From the NCBI RefSeq assembly GCF_013520985.1, contig NZ_JACDTY010000005.1:1-64000 (forward strand): a stretch of 64,000 nt of DNA. Reading direction: 5' to 3'. The number at the start of each line of letters is the position of its first letter. Position 1 is the stretch's first letter. This DNA is from Mesorhizobium neociceri. GTDB taxonomy: Bacteria; Pseudomonadota; Alphaproteobacteria; Rhizobiales; Rhizobiaceae. Below are positions 21,589-30,434 of the stretch, piece by piece. A program made the translations under genes and the position numbers. The notes beneath the pieces are model-generated. The model did no database searches, was not told where the DNA came from, and worked only from the letters and a program-made list of their open reading frames with translations.

Positions 21589-21993
21589 TTATCTATGCCC
21601 TTCGATCTTCTCTCGTGCTGCACTAGCGATGAAAGCTGAACGCGTGAGGCCGCGCCGACCGGCTTCCTCGTCGATCGCAGCCAAAAGACCCGCGTCGAGC
21701 GACAGATTAGCCCGCACCGGCCGGCCGGAATCAATCAATACCGGGATCATCACGGCGGACTCTCCCGCTGTGCTGTCGATTTCACCCTGTCCGAGCAGCT
21801 CAGCAACGGTATTCGGTCCCGGCAAGGGCAAGTGTTTCGCCAAGTGCGCTTCGACCCATTCACGCACGGCCGACGTCACATCGGCGATGGCCTCTTCAGG
21901 GCTTGCGCCGCCGCCATGGCAACCCGGAAGGTCAGGGACTCGGACACCCCAGACATCGTCCGCGCCATCGAGAATTCCGATATAGTGCGCCAT
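21589..21993 (-). CDS. hicB: HicB-type antitoxin
   Basis: A 134-residue antitoxin. The N-terminal HicB partial RNase-H-like fold (Y-I-G-I-L-D-G, W-G-V-R-V-P-D-L-P-G-C-H-G-G-G-x-S-P-E-E-A) is followed by a C-terminal ribbon-helix-helix DNA-binding segment (V-R-A-N-L-S-L-D-A-G-L-L-A-A-I-D-E-E-A-x-R-R-G-L-T-R-S-A-F). It should neutralise the HicA encoded just upstream and repress the pair. The hicA-hicB order and 11-bp spacing are typical. It ends 10 bp from the start of the VWA gene. Confidence 0.9.
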   Translation of the reverse strand: MAHYIGILDGADDVWGVRVPDLPGCHGGGASPEEAIADVTSAVREWVEAHLAKHLPLPGPNTVAELLGQGEIDSTAGESAVMIPVLIDSGRPVRANLSLDAGLLAAIDEEAGRRGLTRSAFIASAAREKIEGHR

Positions 21994-22004
21994 GTGCTTG
22001 GTCC

Positions 22005-22199
22005 TCAAATCCATCCTGCCAGCCGAGCGATCGACCGGGCAACGCCAGGAGATTGCTCACGGTGCCGAGGTACGATGAGCATCACCTCAGGCTTGTCCGG
22101 ATGCTCATACTTGTCGTGCTTGCCGCCGCCGACACCTACCCAACCCTCGCGCAAAAGCCTCGCGATGATCTTGCGCGTATTGGTCTCGATCAGCGGCAT
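22005..22199 (-). CDS. hicA: HicA-type mRNA interferase toxin
   Basis: A 64-residue double-stranded-RNA-binding-fold toxin. The pattern I-I-A-R-L-L-R-E-G-W, G-G-G-K-H-D-K-Y-E-H-P, then I-V-P-R-H-x-E is the HicA core, with the catalytic histidine in K-H-D-K-Y. It cleaves mRNA when free of HicB. The coding region is intact and full length for the family. It is the first gene of the pair. Confidence 0.9.
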   Translation of the reverse strand: MPLIETNTRKIIARLLREGWVGVGGGKHDKYEHPDKPEVMLIVPRHREQSPGVARSIARLAGWI

Positions 22200-22259
22200 C
22201 GCTCACCCACGTATGCGCAATATATTGCGCAATAGCTGTTATTTCAACTGGGTGTCTAT

Positions 22260-22706
22260 CTACAGCAGATCGTACTCGATGAAGCCCGTCCGCCGCGCGA
22301 CATGGTCGTAAAGCTTGCGGGCGGTGGTGTTGGTTTCGTGGGTCATCCAATAGACGTTCTTGACGCCGATCTTGCCGGCCTCCTGCTTGACCGCTTCGAT
22401 GAGGGCCGCACCGATACCCTTGCCGCGCACATCGGGGTCGGCGAACAAATCCTGCAGGTAGCAGTTGTTTTTCTCCGACCAGCCGGAGCGGTGGTAGAGA
22501 TAGTGGGTCAGGCCCACCGCCTTGCCGTCAAGGGTGGCGATAAATCCCTTCGGCTCGAATTCGCCTTCCGTGAACAGCCGGTTCCAGGTGATGTCGTAGA
22601 TCTCGTCCGGCAGCTTGGTTTCGTAGAAGGTGAGGTAGGCGGTCCACAGCCGTCGCCAGTCGGCATGGTCGGACTGCGCCAAAGGGCGGACGGTGATCTC
22701 GGTCAT
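22260..22706 (-). CDS. GNAT-family N-acetyltransferase
   Basis: A 148-residue GNAT protein. The acetyl-CoA loop is D-V-R-G-K-G-I-G-A-A-L-I, preceded by the L-Q-D-L-F-A-D-P strand and followed by V-Y-W-M-T-H-E-T-N-x-x-A-R-x-L-Y-D-H. That last pattern is typical of the RimI/SpeG-like group that acts on small amines or protein termini. Substrate unknown. It is part of the cargo between the VWA and MoxR genes. Confidence 0.87.
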   Translation of the reverse strand: MTEITVRPLAQSDHADWRRLWTAYLTFYETKLPDEIYDITWNRLFTEGEFEPKGFIATLDGKAVGLTHYLYHRSGWSEKNNCYLQDLFADPDVRGKGIGAALIEAVKQEAGKIGVKNVYWMTHETNTTARKLYDHVARRTGFIEYDLL

Positions 22707-22763
22707 TTAGGTTCCTCCAAAGCCTGATCCGTTCCGGCGGAATCAGATCCAGTACAGCTTCGC

Positions 22764-23205
22764 CTAAACCACCGGCGAATTGTACTCGCGAAATGCGGTC
22801 GCCAGCACATGCAGCGCCTCGCGCGCTCGCGGCGCCAGTGTGTGCGAATGCAGCACTACTTCGGATGGGTCAAGCGGCGGCAGGCCAAGCTTGCGGCCAA
22901 TCTCGACCAGGCCGGGAGGAACGACGCGGTGGGCCAGCGCCGAGACAGCGAAGCCCGCCGACACCGCAATGTTGACGGCCGCACCGCCGCCGCCGACGAA
23001 GGCTTCCTCCCAGGCGATGCCTGCCTTGTCCAGCGTCTCGACTGCTCGCACACGATCCGGGCAGCTGCATATTGTGCTTAGAAGCGCCAGGCGTAACGGC
23101 GTACCGTGCTGCCATTCGAATGAGGGCGCCGCGAACCAGCCATAATGGTTGCGCGACAAGGTCCGGCCCGGACGGCTGTCGCCTTCGCGGTGGACGATGA
23201 TCGCC
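22764..23205 (-). pseudogene. LysR-family regulator, 5'-truncated remnant
   Basis: Only the C-terminal half of a LysR substrate-binding domain remains (about 145 residues): a lead-in A-I-I-V-H-R-E-G-D, then C-P-D-R-V-R-A-V-E-T-L-D-K-A-G-I-A-W-E and a final R-E-A-L-H-V-L-A-T-A-F-R-E-Y. The helix-turn-helix and first effector lobe are missing. Homology stops near 23205, exactly where the truncated MFS gene on the other strand begins. The frame stays open upstream, but the translation there is antisense to the MFS gene and meaningless. Confidence 0.8.
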
Positions 23206-23207
23206 TG

Positions 23208-24404
23208 ACCTGCAGCGTGGCCGTGCTGTCGCATCAGTTCCAGGACGGCCGTGAACGCGGCAAGGCCTTTGTCGCCTGGAGTGTCGTGTCCGGCATCGGG
23301 CTTGGTTTCGGGCCTGCCATCGGCGGTCTGATCGTGGCGCTGTCGAACTGGCAATGGGTGTTTCTCATCCATGTGCCACTGGCGATCCTGGCGCTCGCCT
23401 TCATCGGCGCAGGGGTCACGCAATCGCGCGATCACAACGCCCAGAAGCTCGACTGGGCCGGCATGCTGACGCTGTCGGCCGCTGTCTTCGGCTTCTCCTA
23501 TCTGATCACGCAAGGCGCGGATCTCGGAGCCAGTGCCCGTATCGGCGTGATTACGGCAGCGGTGGCGGCCTTCATCGCTTTCCTTGTCGCCGAGAGGGTC
23601 AATCCCTATCCGATGTTCGATTTCTCCGTCTTCCGCATCCGCCAGTTTTCCGGCGCGATCATGGGCGCGATCGGCATGAATTTCAGCTACTGGCCATTCA
23701 TCATCTATCTGCCGATCTATTATTCCGGCGTGCTCGGCTACGACAGCACGACGACCGGCCTGCTGCTGCTCGTCTACACGCTGCCCTTCATGGTGATGCC
23801 GCCGATCGCCGAGCGCATTCGCGCGCGCTATCAGGCGCGGATCGCCATCCCGCTCGGCTTGCTGACACTGGGGATCGGTTTCATCGCCATGTGGATCGGC
23901 TCCGGGCTCGAAGGGGCGACCTGGCTGACCATGCTGCCGGGCACGCTGATCGCCGGCATCGGCATCGGCCTCACCAATTCGCCGACCACCAACACCACGA
24001 CCGGCGCGGTGTCGCCGGATCGCGCGGGCATGGCGTCCGGCATCGATATCAGCGCACGCCTGATCACGCTCGCCATCAACATCGCGGTGCTCGGCCTGCT
24101 GCTGACGCAGGGTATCGTTTCTTACTTGCGGACCACACTCGGTGCGGCCTTGGAGCCGAACGAGTTGCAGGCGCTGGCGGAAAGGATCGCCACCGGAAAT
24201 CTCCACAACCTCGCGCAGGGGACGCCGAAGCTCGCAACCCTCGACCCCTCCGGCGCCATCGTGCACGCAGCTCTGGTCAATGGTTTCAGCTGGGTCATGC
24301 TCTATTGCGGAATCGGCGTTCTTGCCCTGTCGGTCATCGGCTTCGTCATCTTTGGACCAAAGCGCGTCGCGCCGCAGGAGCGAGGGTTTGCTCCCGCTGA
24401 GTAA
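23208..24404 (+). pseudogene. MFS drug-efflux transporter (EmrB/QacA type), 5'-truncated
   Basis: The frame encodes about 395 residues of a 14-helix drug:H+ antiporter, starting inside the motif S-H-Q-F-Q-D-G-R-E-R-G-K-A-F that normally lies near helix 4-5. Motif C is visible as G-L-G-F-G-P-A-I-G-G. The first roughly 110 residues (helices 1-4, with motif A) are gone. An ATG at 23145 leads into it, but through LysR antisense sequence, so a functional product is unlikely. Confidence 0.8.
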
Positions 24405-24448
24405 GCGGCGGAAGCCGGCTCATGGCTGTCAGCTCAGCCCGCCGATCC

Positions 24449-25288
24449 TCATCCCTGCCGCCTGGCCATGAAGGCCAGGCGTTCGAACAGGTGCACGTCC
24501 TGCTCGTTCTTTAAGAGCGCGCCATGCAGCTTGGGCAGCGCGTTCTTGGGGTCGGCGCGCAGATCCTCGGGTGCTATGTCGTCGGCGACCAGCAGGCGGA
24601 TCCAGTCGAGCGCTTCCGATGTCGAGGGCTTCTTCTTCAGCCCCGGCACGTCGCGGATCTCGTAGAACTGGGTCAGGGCCGCACGCACCAAATTTTGCTT
24701 GATGCCGGGATAGTGGACGTCGACGATTTTGTGCAGCGTCTCGACATCGGGAAAGCGGATGTAATGGAAGAAGCAGCGGCGCAGGAAGGCGTCCGGCAAT
24801 TCCTTCTCATTGTTGGAGGTGATGATGACGATGGGCCGAACGGCAGCGCGGATCGTCTCGCCGGTCTCGTAGACGAAGAACTCCATCCGATCGAGTTCCT
24901 GCAACAGATCGTTGGGAAACTCGATGTCGGCCTTGTCGATCTCGTCGATCAACAGCACGACCTTCTTGCCGGCCGCGAACGCCTCCCACAGCTTGCCGCG
25001 CTTGATGTAGTTCCTGATGTCATTGAAGCGCTCATCGCCAAGCTGGCTGTCGCGCAGCCGCGAGACCGCGTCATATTCATAGAGCCCCTGCTGCGCTCGC
25101 GTCGTCGACTTGACGTGCCATTCGATGAGGTCGAGGCCAAGTGCTGACGCCACTTGCCTGGCAAGTTCAGTCTTGCCGGTGCCGGGTTCGCCCTTGACCA
25201 GCAAGGGCCGCTCCAGCGCGATCGCCGCGTTGACCGCCACCATCAGGTCCTTGTCGGCGACATAGTCCGCCGTGCCTTCAAAACGCAT
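24449..25288 (-). CDS. MoxR-family AAA+ ATPase
   Basis: A 279-residue MoxR ATPase. Walker A is G-E-P-G-T-G-K-T, Walker B is L-L-I-D-E-I-D, sensor 1 is I-I-T-S-N-N-E-K-E, and the arginine-finger region is F-L-R-R-C-F-F-H-Y-I. The start at 25288 has GAGGAG five bases before it. MoxR proteins act with VWA partners to insert cofactors or remodel proteins. The expected partner is the CoxE-like gene at 20389-21579 on the same strand, now 2.9 kb downstream. Confidence 0.9.
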   Translation of the reverse strand: MRFEGTADYVADKDLMVAVNAAIALERPLLVKGEPGTGKTELARQVASALGLDLIEWHVKSTTRAQQGLYEYDAVSRLRDSQLGDERFNDIRNYIKRGKLWEAFAAGKKVVLLIDEIDKADIEFPNDLLQELDRMEFFVYETGETIRAAVRPIVIITSNNEKELPDAFLRRCFFHYIRFPDVETLHKIVDVHYPGIKQNLVRAALTQFYEIRDVPGLKKKPSTSEALDWIRLLVADDIAPEDLRADPKNALPKLHGALLKNEQDVHLFERLAFMARRQG

Positions 25289-25435
25289 TCTTGCTCCTCG
25301 GTTGGTCATCGCGACCGTAAGGACGCCGCCCGGCCTGTGCAAGGGCGAGCCGGCTGCGACGAATGGGCTTGAAACCCTTGAAGAAAACATCCGTTGCTAT
25401 CGCAAGGCCGCGCGGTGGGCTGAAGAGGTGGTGGC

Positions 25436-25861
25436 GTGACCAAAACGATATCAGGCAAGACGGCACTGCAAATCGTTGTCGCCGTGCTGGCGGCGACGCC
25501 AGTGCTGGTCGGCCTGGAAGGCGTGTTGTCGGGGCCGGACTTCCTTGACGTAGCAGCATCCTGGCCGATCGATCTCGACAGCCATTTCCGCTTCCTGTCC
25601 GGGTTCTTTCTGGCCATCGGCATTGCCTGGTACAGCTGCATTCCCGACATCGAGACAAAGACCGAGCGGTTTCGGCTGCTTGCCGCCTGCACTTTCGCCG
25701 GCGGGCTGGCGCGGCTTGTCTCGCTGTTCGCGGCCGGTTTGCCGTCACGCGGACACGTCGCCGGACTCTCGATCGAACTGCTCGCGGTGCCTGCGCTGGT
25801 CTGGTGGCAAAGCCGCGTTGCGAATAAAGCCGCCGAGAATGCCCAACTCTCTGGCGCTTAG
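25436..25861 (+). CDS. DUF4345 membrane protein
   Basis: A 141-residue protein with four predicted membrane helices. The segment S-H-F-R-F-L-S-G-F-F-L-A-I-G followed by I-P-D-I-E and then R-L-L-A-A-C-T-F-A-G-G-L-A-R-L-V-S is the conserved DUF4345 pattern. It starts with GTG at 25436 after GAAGAGGTG. Function unknown. It is divergent from moxR. Confidence 0.8.
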   Translation: MTKTISGKTALQIVVAVLAATPVLVGLEGVLSGPDFLDVAASWPIDLDSHFRFLSGFFLAIGIAWYSCIPDIETKTERFRLLAACTFAGGLARLVSLFAAGLPSRGHVAGLSIELLAVPALVWWQSRVANKAAENAQLSGA

Positions 25862-25887
25862 GTGGTGAGCCGCCTATATTGGGCTTG

Positions 25888-26043
25888 GCGGTCTGCGCTT
25901 CCCGGCAGGAGAACATTTTCCCCGGGGCCTTAACGATCCTTAGGGAGCTGTCCCTGGGAAGACCCGTGGGTTTTCTCATACGGCGCCCACCTACTTTGTA
26001 GGTTCCCGGGATCGCTCTCTCCACCGGTTGTGTGGATCGTCAC
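25888..26043 (+). ncRNA. ssrS: Probable 6S RNA
   Basis: The 275-bp gap before the 5-formyl-THF cyclo-ligase gene holds a dense set of stems and no coding potential. CGATCC pairs with GGATCG. GTCCC/GTGGG around an AAGA loop forms an internal hairpin, and ACCTAC/GTAGGT forms another. A CCTTAACGATCC strand and a closing TTCCCGGGATCGC element are present. 6S RNA, which binds sigma-70 RNA polymerase, very often lies directly upstream of this cyclo-ligase gene in proteobacteria. The call rests mainly on position and structure; the ends are approximate. Confidence 0.65.
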
Positions 26044-26136
26044 TTGTTGCCTGTCTCCACGTATTTGGTGGATGATGCGGTAGAAAACGTCGCTCTTAAA
26101 ACTCCGCCCTGCCGTGACCCTTTCTACCTTGGCCAC

Positions 26137-26721
26137 ATGACATCTCCCAAAGACCTGAAAAAACAGCTGCGCCGCGAAGCCCTCGGCCGCCGTGATGCGC
26201 TCGATCCGATGTGGCGGGTGGAGATCGCACTTGAGATGGCCGAGACGGCGCGCGATCACCTCGCTATCGAGCCTGGCCAGATCGTTTCAGCTTTCTGGCC
26301 GATGCGATCGGAAGTCGACGTCAGGCCGCTGATGTTCGCCTTGCGCGAGAAGGGAGCCAGGCTTTGCCTGCCGGCCATCCTCGACAAGAGCACCATCGTC
26401 TTTCGCGAACTGGTGCGCGGCGCGCCGATGGTCGAGATGGGTTTTGGCACGGTTGGTCCGCATGAGGACGCGGACGTGCTCGATCCCTCGGTGATGCTGG
26501 TGCCGCTCGCCGCCTTCGACGCGCGCGGCCACCGCATCGGCTACGGCGCCGGCTATTACGACCGCGCCATCGCCAGGCTGATCGACAAGGGCCAGCCGCC
26601 ACGGCTGATCGGCATCGCCTTCGATTGCCAGGAAGTGGCGCAAGTGCCGGACGAGAACCATGACGTGATCATCCCGGAAATACTCACCGAGAGCGGCTTG
26701 CGCCGCTTCGATATCGCCTGA
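26137..26721 (+). CDS. 5-formyltetrahydrofolate cyclo-ligase
   Basis: A 194-residue enzyme (EC 6.3.3.2) converting 5-formyl-THF to 5,10-methenyl-THF with ATP. It shows the N-terminal L-K-K-Q-L-R-R-E-A-L-x-R-R-D, the middle F-W-P-M-R-S-E-V-D segment and the C-terminal nucleotide motif R-I-G-Y-G-A-G-Y-Y-D-R. ATG 26137 gives the usual length. The probable 6S RNA gene is directly upstream, the classical ssrS-ygfA arrangement. Confidence 0.93.
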   Translation: MTSPKDLKKQLRREALGRRDALDPMWRVEIALEMAETARDHLAIEPGQIVSAFWPMRSEVDVRPLMFALREKGARLCLPAILDKSTIVFRELVRGAPMVEMGFGTVGPHEDADVLDPSVMLVPLAAFDARGHRIGYGAGYYDRAIARLIDKGQPPRLIGIAFDCQEVAQVPDENHDVIIPEILTESGLRRFDIA

Positions 26722-26790
26722 AAAATCGCGATCCGTTTAACGTGTTTCCAAGACATGCCGGGTAGTATTTCCGCAGTACAATCCGAGCCG

Positions 26791-27330
26791 ATGGCGGCCA
26801 TCATGTTTGTCTTTGCACGCTTCCTGCTGATGCCGTTCGTCCTCATCGCGGTGACGCTGTTCGCGATGGGCTTGCACATCATCGGAACCGCCCTGCATCA
26901 CCAGCTCGCCTGGCATCAGACGGTTGCCACTGTGACGGATGTCAGTCCCTACAGCGAAATGCAGAGGAATGGCCTGACCACCGAAGGCATCAATGTTGCC
27001 GTCACCTACGTGGCGAACGATGCGCCGATGACCTGGTCCGGCAAGGGGAAGATCATCGGTCTCTACGCGGCGTCCAAAGGCGACCAGGTGGAATTTTACT
27101 ACGACCCTGCCGATCCATCGTCCCTCGATACCGCCGCAATGAAGGGCTGGCGCGGCGGGTTGTTGCTCCTTGCCGTTACCGGCGGGTTCACCGCGTTCTA
27201 CGTCTGGTTCTTTTGGCTGCGCGGACGCAACGCGCCGCCGGCGCCGCCGATCATGCCATCGCCTGTTCGCGTTACGGACCCGGACGCCAAGCCGCCTCAG
27301 CAGCAGCGTGGTACTTTCGGCCGGCGTTAA
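26791..27330 (+). CDS. DUF3592-like membrane protein
   Basis: About 179 residues. An N-terminal helix (F-L-L-M-P-F-V-L-I-A-V-T-L-F-A-M-G) is followed by an extracytoplasmic beta-rich domain with V-E-F-Y-Y-D-P-A-D-P-S-S, the typical DUF3592 strand ending. A second helix (G-L-L-L-L-A-V-T-G-G-F-T-A-F-Y-V-W-F-F-W) and a Pro-rich basic tail complete it. ATG 26755 is an alternative start. Function unknown. Confidence 0.72.
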   Translation: MAAIMFVFARFLLMPFVLIAVTLFAMGLHIIGTALHHQLAWHQTVATVTDVSPYSEMQRNGLTTEGINVAVTYVANDAPMTWSGKGKIIGLYAASKGDQVEFYYDPADPSSLDTAAMKGWRGGLLLLAVTGGFTAFYVWFFWLRGRNAPPAPPIMPSPVRVTDPDAKPPQQQRGTFGRR

Positions 27331-27386
27331 CGCCAATCGCCCGGGTAGCGCTTGCCTAGCGTCCGTGCCTCTGGATAGAAGTGGGC

Positions 27387-28211
27387 ATGAGACTTCTCTT
27401 CCTCGGCGACATGGTGGGCAAATCGGGACGTACGGCAGTGTGGGAACAGCTGCCTGGCCTGATCTCCGATTTCAAACTCGATTTCGTCATCGTCAATGGT
27501 GAGAACGCCGCCGGTGGCTTCGGCATCACCGAAGACATTTTTCGCGACACCATTGCCGCCGGCGCCGATGTCGTCACCACCGGCAACCATGTCTGGGACC
27601 AGCGCGACGCGCTGATCTTCGCACCGCGCGAGGAGCGCTTTTTGCGCCCGTCCAATTTTCCCAAAGGCACGCCAGGGCGCGGCTCCGGCGTCTACATCGC
27701 CAAGAACGGCGCGCGTGTGCTGGTCGCCAACATTATGGGCCGAGTGTTTATGCATCCCGAGCTCGACGATCCGTTCCAGGCCGGTGAGCGCGAGCTGGCG
27801 GCGTGTCCGCTGGGCGAGCAGGCCGATGCCGTGGTCATCGATTTCCACGCCGAGGCGACCTCGGAGAAAATGTGCTTCGCGCATTTCGTCGACGGCCGCG
27901 CCAGCCTCGTCATCGGCACCCATACGCACCAGCCGACCGCCGACCACCAGATTCTCAATGGCGGCACAGGCTACATGTCCGACGCCGGCATGTGCGGCGA
28001 TTATGATTCCTCGCTCGGCATGGACAAGGAAGAGCCGCTCAACCGGTTCCTGTCGAAAGTGCCGAAAGGCCGGTTCGAGGCGGCGACCGGACCGGCGACA
28101 TTGTGTGGCATCGGCGTCGATATTTCCGACCGCACCGGCCTGACCGAGAAGATCGCGCCGTTTCGTCGCGGGCCGCGGCTCGAAGAAACCGCGCCATCCT
28201 TCTGGTCGTGA
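27387..28211 (+). CDS. YmdB-like metallophosphoesterase (TIGR00282)
   Basis: A 274-residue calcineurin-like phosphoesterase. The metal motifs are in order: F-L-G-D-M-V-G at the N-terminus, V-N-G-E-N-A-A-G-G, T-G-N-H-V-W-D near residue 70, and G-T-H-T-H-Q-P-T with the final histidines. This is the YmdB family, which in Bacillus hydrolyses 2',3'-cyclic nucleotides. Its role in alphaproteobacteria is not known to me. ATG 27387 is preferred over the GTG six bases upstream. Confidence 0.88.
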   Translation: MRLLFLGDMVGKSGRTAVWEQLPGLISDFKLDFVIVNGENAAGGFGITEDIFRDTIAAGADVVTTGNHVWDQRDALIFAPREERFLRPSNFPKGTPGRGSGVYIAKNGARVLVANIMGRVFMHPELDDPFQAGERELAACPLGEQADAVVIDFHAEATSEKMCFAHFVDGRASLVIGTHTHQPTADHQILNGGTGYMSDAGMCGDYDSSLGMDKEEPLNRFLSKVPKGRFEAATGPATLCGIGVDISDRTGLTEKIAPFRRGPRLEETAPSFWS

Positions 28212-28284
28212 CATTGATATAGTCGAGTACAGTACCTAACTGGCGACGAAACTGCTCTAGATCGTTAAAGAGGGGACGACCTCC

Positions 28285-29046
28285 ATGCAGCTGATCGAAT
28301 TCTTTGCGCCGCATTTTCAATTCGTTTCTGACCCCACCGCCTGGGTCGCGTTGCTGACGCTGATTGTGCTCGAGGTCGTGCTCGGCATCGACAATCTGAT
28401 CTTCATCTCGATCCTGACCAACAAATTGCCGGAAGCGCAGCGCGCTCGCGCCCGCCGTCTCGGCATCTCGGCGGCGCTGATCATGCGGCTGGTGCTGCTT
28501 GCGACCATTTCGATCATCGTGCAGCTGACGACACCGGTGTTCACCGCTTTCGGCCATGGTTTTTCCTGGCGCGACCTGATTCTGATCGCTGGCGGCCTGT
28601 TCCTGGTGTGGAAGGCGACCAAGGAAATCCACCACACGGTCGATCCGGAGGATCACAAGGACACGATGCTGGGCGAGACGCTGCAGATCTCGCTTGCCGG
28701 CGCCATCTTCCAGATCCTGCTGCTCGACCTCGTCTTCTCCATCGATTCGATCATCACCGCCGTCGGCATGACCGACGAGATCGCCATCATGTACATCGCT
28801 GTCATCGTGGCGGTGAGTGTGATGATGCTGGCGGCCGGGCCGCTCGCCAATTTCATCGCCAAGAACCCGAGCATCGTCATGCTGGCGCTGGGCTTCCTGC
28901 TGATGATCGGCATGACGCTGATCGCCGACGGCATGGGCTACCATGTGCCGAAGGGCTACATCTACGCCGCCATGGGTTTTTCGGCCTTGGTCGAAGGGCT
29001 CAACATGCTGGCGCGACGACGCAGGAAATCCGGCGGCGGGCACTGA
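28285..29046 (+). CDS. TerC-family integral membrane protein
   Basis: A 253-residue protein with seven or more membrane helices. The TerC hallmarks are [12 protein letters not shown] and [16 protein letters not shown], which place acidic residues within the membrane. TerC proteins have been linked to metal (manganese) export, often loading secreted enzymes. RBS AGGGG precedes ATG 28285. The next ORF follows after 5 bp. Confidence 0.9.
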   Translation: MQLIEFFAPHFQFVSDPTAWVALLTLIVLEVVLGIDNLIFISILTNKLPEAQRARARRLGISAALIMRLVLLATISIIVQLTTPVFTAFGHGFSWRDLILIAGGLFLVWKATKEIHHTVDPEDHKDTMLGETLQISLAGAIFQILLLDLVFSIDSIITAVGMTDEIAIMYIAVIVAVSVMMLAAGPLANFIAKNPSIVMLALGFLLMIGMTLIADGMGYHVPKGYIYAAMGFSALVEGLNMLARRRRKSGGGH

Positions 29047-29051
29047 GGGCC

Positions 29052-29225
29052 ATGGCACCCAAGAGCCTCGATCGGGATCAGCGCGATCAGTTGGCCAAGC
29101 TGGCTGATTTGCCTGACAGCGAGATCGATACGTCGGACATTCCGGAAGCTCCGGTCGAGAATTGGATTTGGGCCTATCGTGGCGCTAACAGGTCGAGCGG
29201 CGAACGCCGCGTCTGGACGAATTGA
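29052..29225 (+). CDS. Short BrnA-like antitoxin N-terminal fragment
   Basis: A 57-residue acidic protein containing L-A-D-L-P-D-S-E-I-D-T-S-D-I-P-E followed by E-N-W-I-W-A-Y-R-G. This is the N-terminal half of BrnA-like antitoxins (D-S-E-I-D-T-S-D-I-P-E-x-x-D-W-x-x-A-x-R-G). The C-terminal ribbon-helix-helix that binds DNA is absent, and no BrnT toxin is adjacent. It may be a degenerate remnant or a stand-alone protein. It begins 5 bp after terC. Confidence 0.6.
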   Translation: MAPKSLDRDQRDQLAKLADLPDSEIDTSDIPEAPVENWIWAYRGANRSSGERRVWTN

Positions 29226-29382
29226 GCCGATTTATCTATAAGCCGGCCATTCCGACAAAGAGCGCCGTATGCCTTCGCAGGCATGCGAGAGACGTTCTGA
29301 GATTTAAATTCGAGCATTTGCGGGAAGGCTGGGTGCCGTCGCCTCGCTTCCCGATGCTCTAGCCGAAGACGACAGGGGTGCC

Positions 29383-30132
29383 ATGGCTGGCCATTCACAG
29401 TTCAAGAACATCATGCACCGCAAGGGCCGCCAGGACGCGGTGCGGTCGAAAATGTTTTCCAAGTTGGCGCGCGAAATCACCGTCGCCGCCAAGAGCGGGA
29501 CGCCCGATCCATCGATGAACCCGCGCCTGCGCCTGGCGATCCAGAACGCCAAGGCGGTGTCGATGCCCAAGGACAATATCCAGCGCGCCATCAACAAGGC
29601 GTCGATGGGCGATGCCGAGAATTACGAAGCAGTGCGTTATGAAGGCTATGGGCCGGGCGGCGTGGCGCTGATCGTCGAAGCGCTGACCGACAACCGCAAC
29701 CGTTCGGCGTCGAACGTGCGCGCCGCCTTCACCAAGGCCGGTGGGGCACTCGGCGAAACCGGCTCGGTGTCGTTCATGTGGAACCGCGCCGGCGAGATCT
29801 ACTATCCGGCTTCCGCCGGCAGCGCAGACAAGGTCATGGACGCGGCGATCGAAGCCGGCGCCGATGACGTCGAGTCGGACGAGGAAGGCCACACCATCTA
29901 CTGTGCCTTCGAGAGCATGGGCGATGTGTCGAAGGCGCTGGAAGCATCGCTCGGCGAGGCCGAATCGGTGAAGCCGATCTGGCAGCCGCAGAACAATGTC
30001 CCGGTCGACGAAGAGCGGGCGCAGTCGCTGATGAAGCTGGTCGCGACGCTCGAGGACGATGACGACGTGCAGAGCGTCTACGCCAATTTCGAAGTCGACG
30101 ACGAGACCATGGCCAAGCTCAGCGCGGCGTGA
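29383..30132 (+). CDS. yebC: YebC/PmpR-family regulator
   Basis: A 249-residue protein of the YebC/TACO1 family. It has the invariant N-terminus [14 protein letters not shown], the P-K-D-N-I-Q-R-A-I block and the [10 protein letters not shown] motif. These proteins bind ribosomes or DNA; recent work points to relief of polyproline stalling. In many bacteria the gene lies directly before ruvC, as it would here without the IS element and the Rdx gene. Confidence 0.95.
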   Translation: MAGHSQFKNIMHRKGRQDAVRSKMFSKLAREITVAAKSGTPDPSMNPRLRLAIQNAKAVSMPKDNIQRAINKASMGDAENYEAVRYEGYGPGGVALIVEALTDNRNRSASNVRAAFTKAGGALGETGSVSFMWNRAGEIYYPASAGSADKVMDAAIEAGADDVESDEEGHTIYCAFESMGDVSKALEASLGEAESVKPIWQPQNNVPVDEERAQSLMKLVATLEDDDDVQSVYANFEVDDETMAKLSAA

Positions 30133-30146
30133 GTCTAAACTCGAAG

Positions 30147-30431
30147 ATGAGCGATCTCCCCACCATCCGCATCACCTATTGCACGCAGTGCCAGTGGCTT
30201 TTGCGTGCCGGCTGGATGGCGCAGGAGCTGCTCTCCACTTTCGGCACGGATCTGGGTGAAGTGACGCTGGTGCCCGGCACTGGCGGCATCTTCACCATTT
30301 CCTGCAACGATCAGCTCATCTGGGACCGCAAGCGCGACGGCGGCTTTCCCGACGCCGCCAAGCTCAAGCAGCTGGTGCGCGACGTCATCGATCCGGACCG
30401 CGATCTAGGCCATTCCGACCGCAAGGCCTAA
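30147..30431 (+). CDS. SelT/SelW/SelH (Rdx) family protein
   Basis: A 94-residue thioredoxin-like protein. It has the family C-x-x-C active site near the N-terminus (I-T-Y-C-T-Q-C-Q-W) and the conserved P-G-T-G-G-I-F segment, ending in D-R-K-x-x-G-G-F-P-D-A-A-K-L-K-Q-L-V-R. It is the cysteine version of selenoprotein W and probably acts in redox or glutathione-linked chemistry. A GTG at 30129 overlapping the yebC stop (GTGA) would add six residues and coupling. The stop is followed at once by the left arm of a palindromic repeat. Confidence 0.85.
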   Translation: MSDLPTIRITYCTQCQWLLRAGWMAQELLSTFGTDLGEVTLVPGTGGIFTISCNDQLIWDRKRDGGFPDAAKLKQLVRDVIDPDRDLGHSDRKA

Positions 30432-30434
30432 TCT

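Noticed and set aside
23206..24266. Extension of the LysR remnant frame by about 350 codons
   Set aside because: It reads antisense to the MFS gene and has a typical His/Arg/Asp shadow composition.
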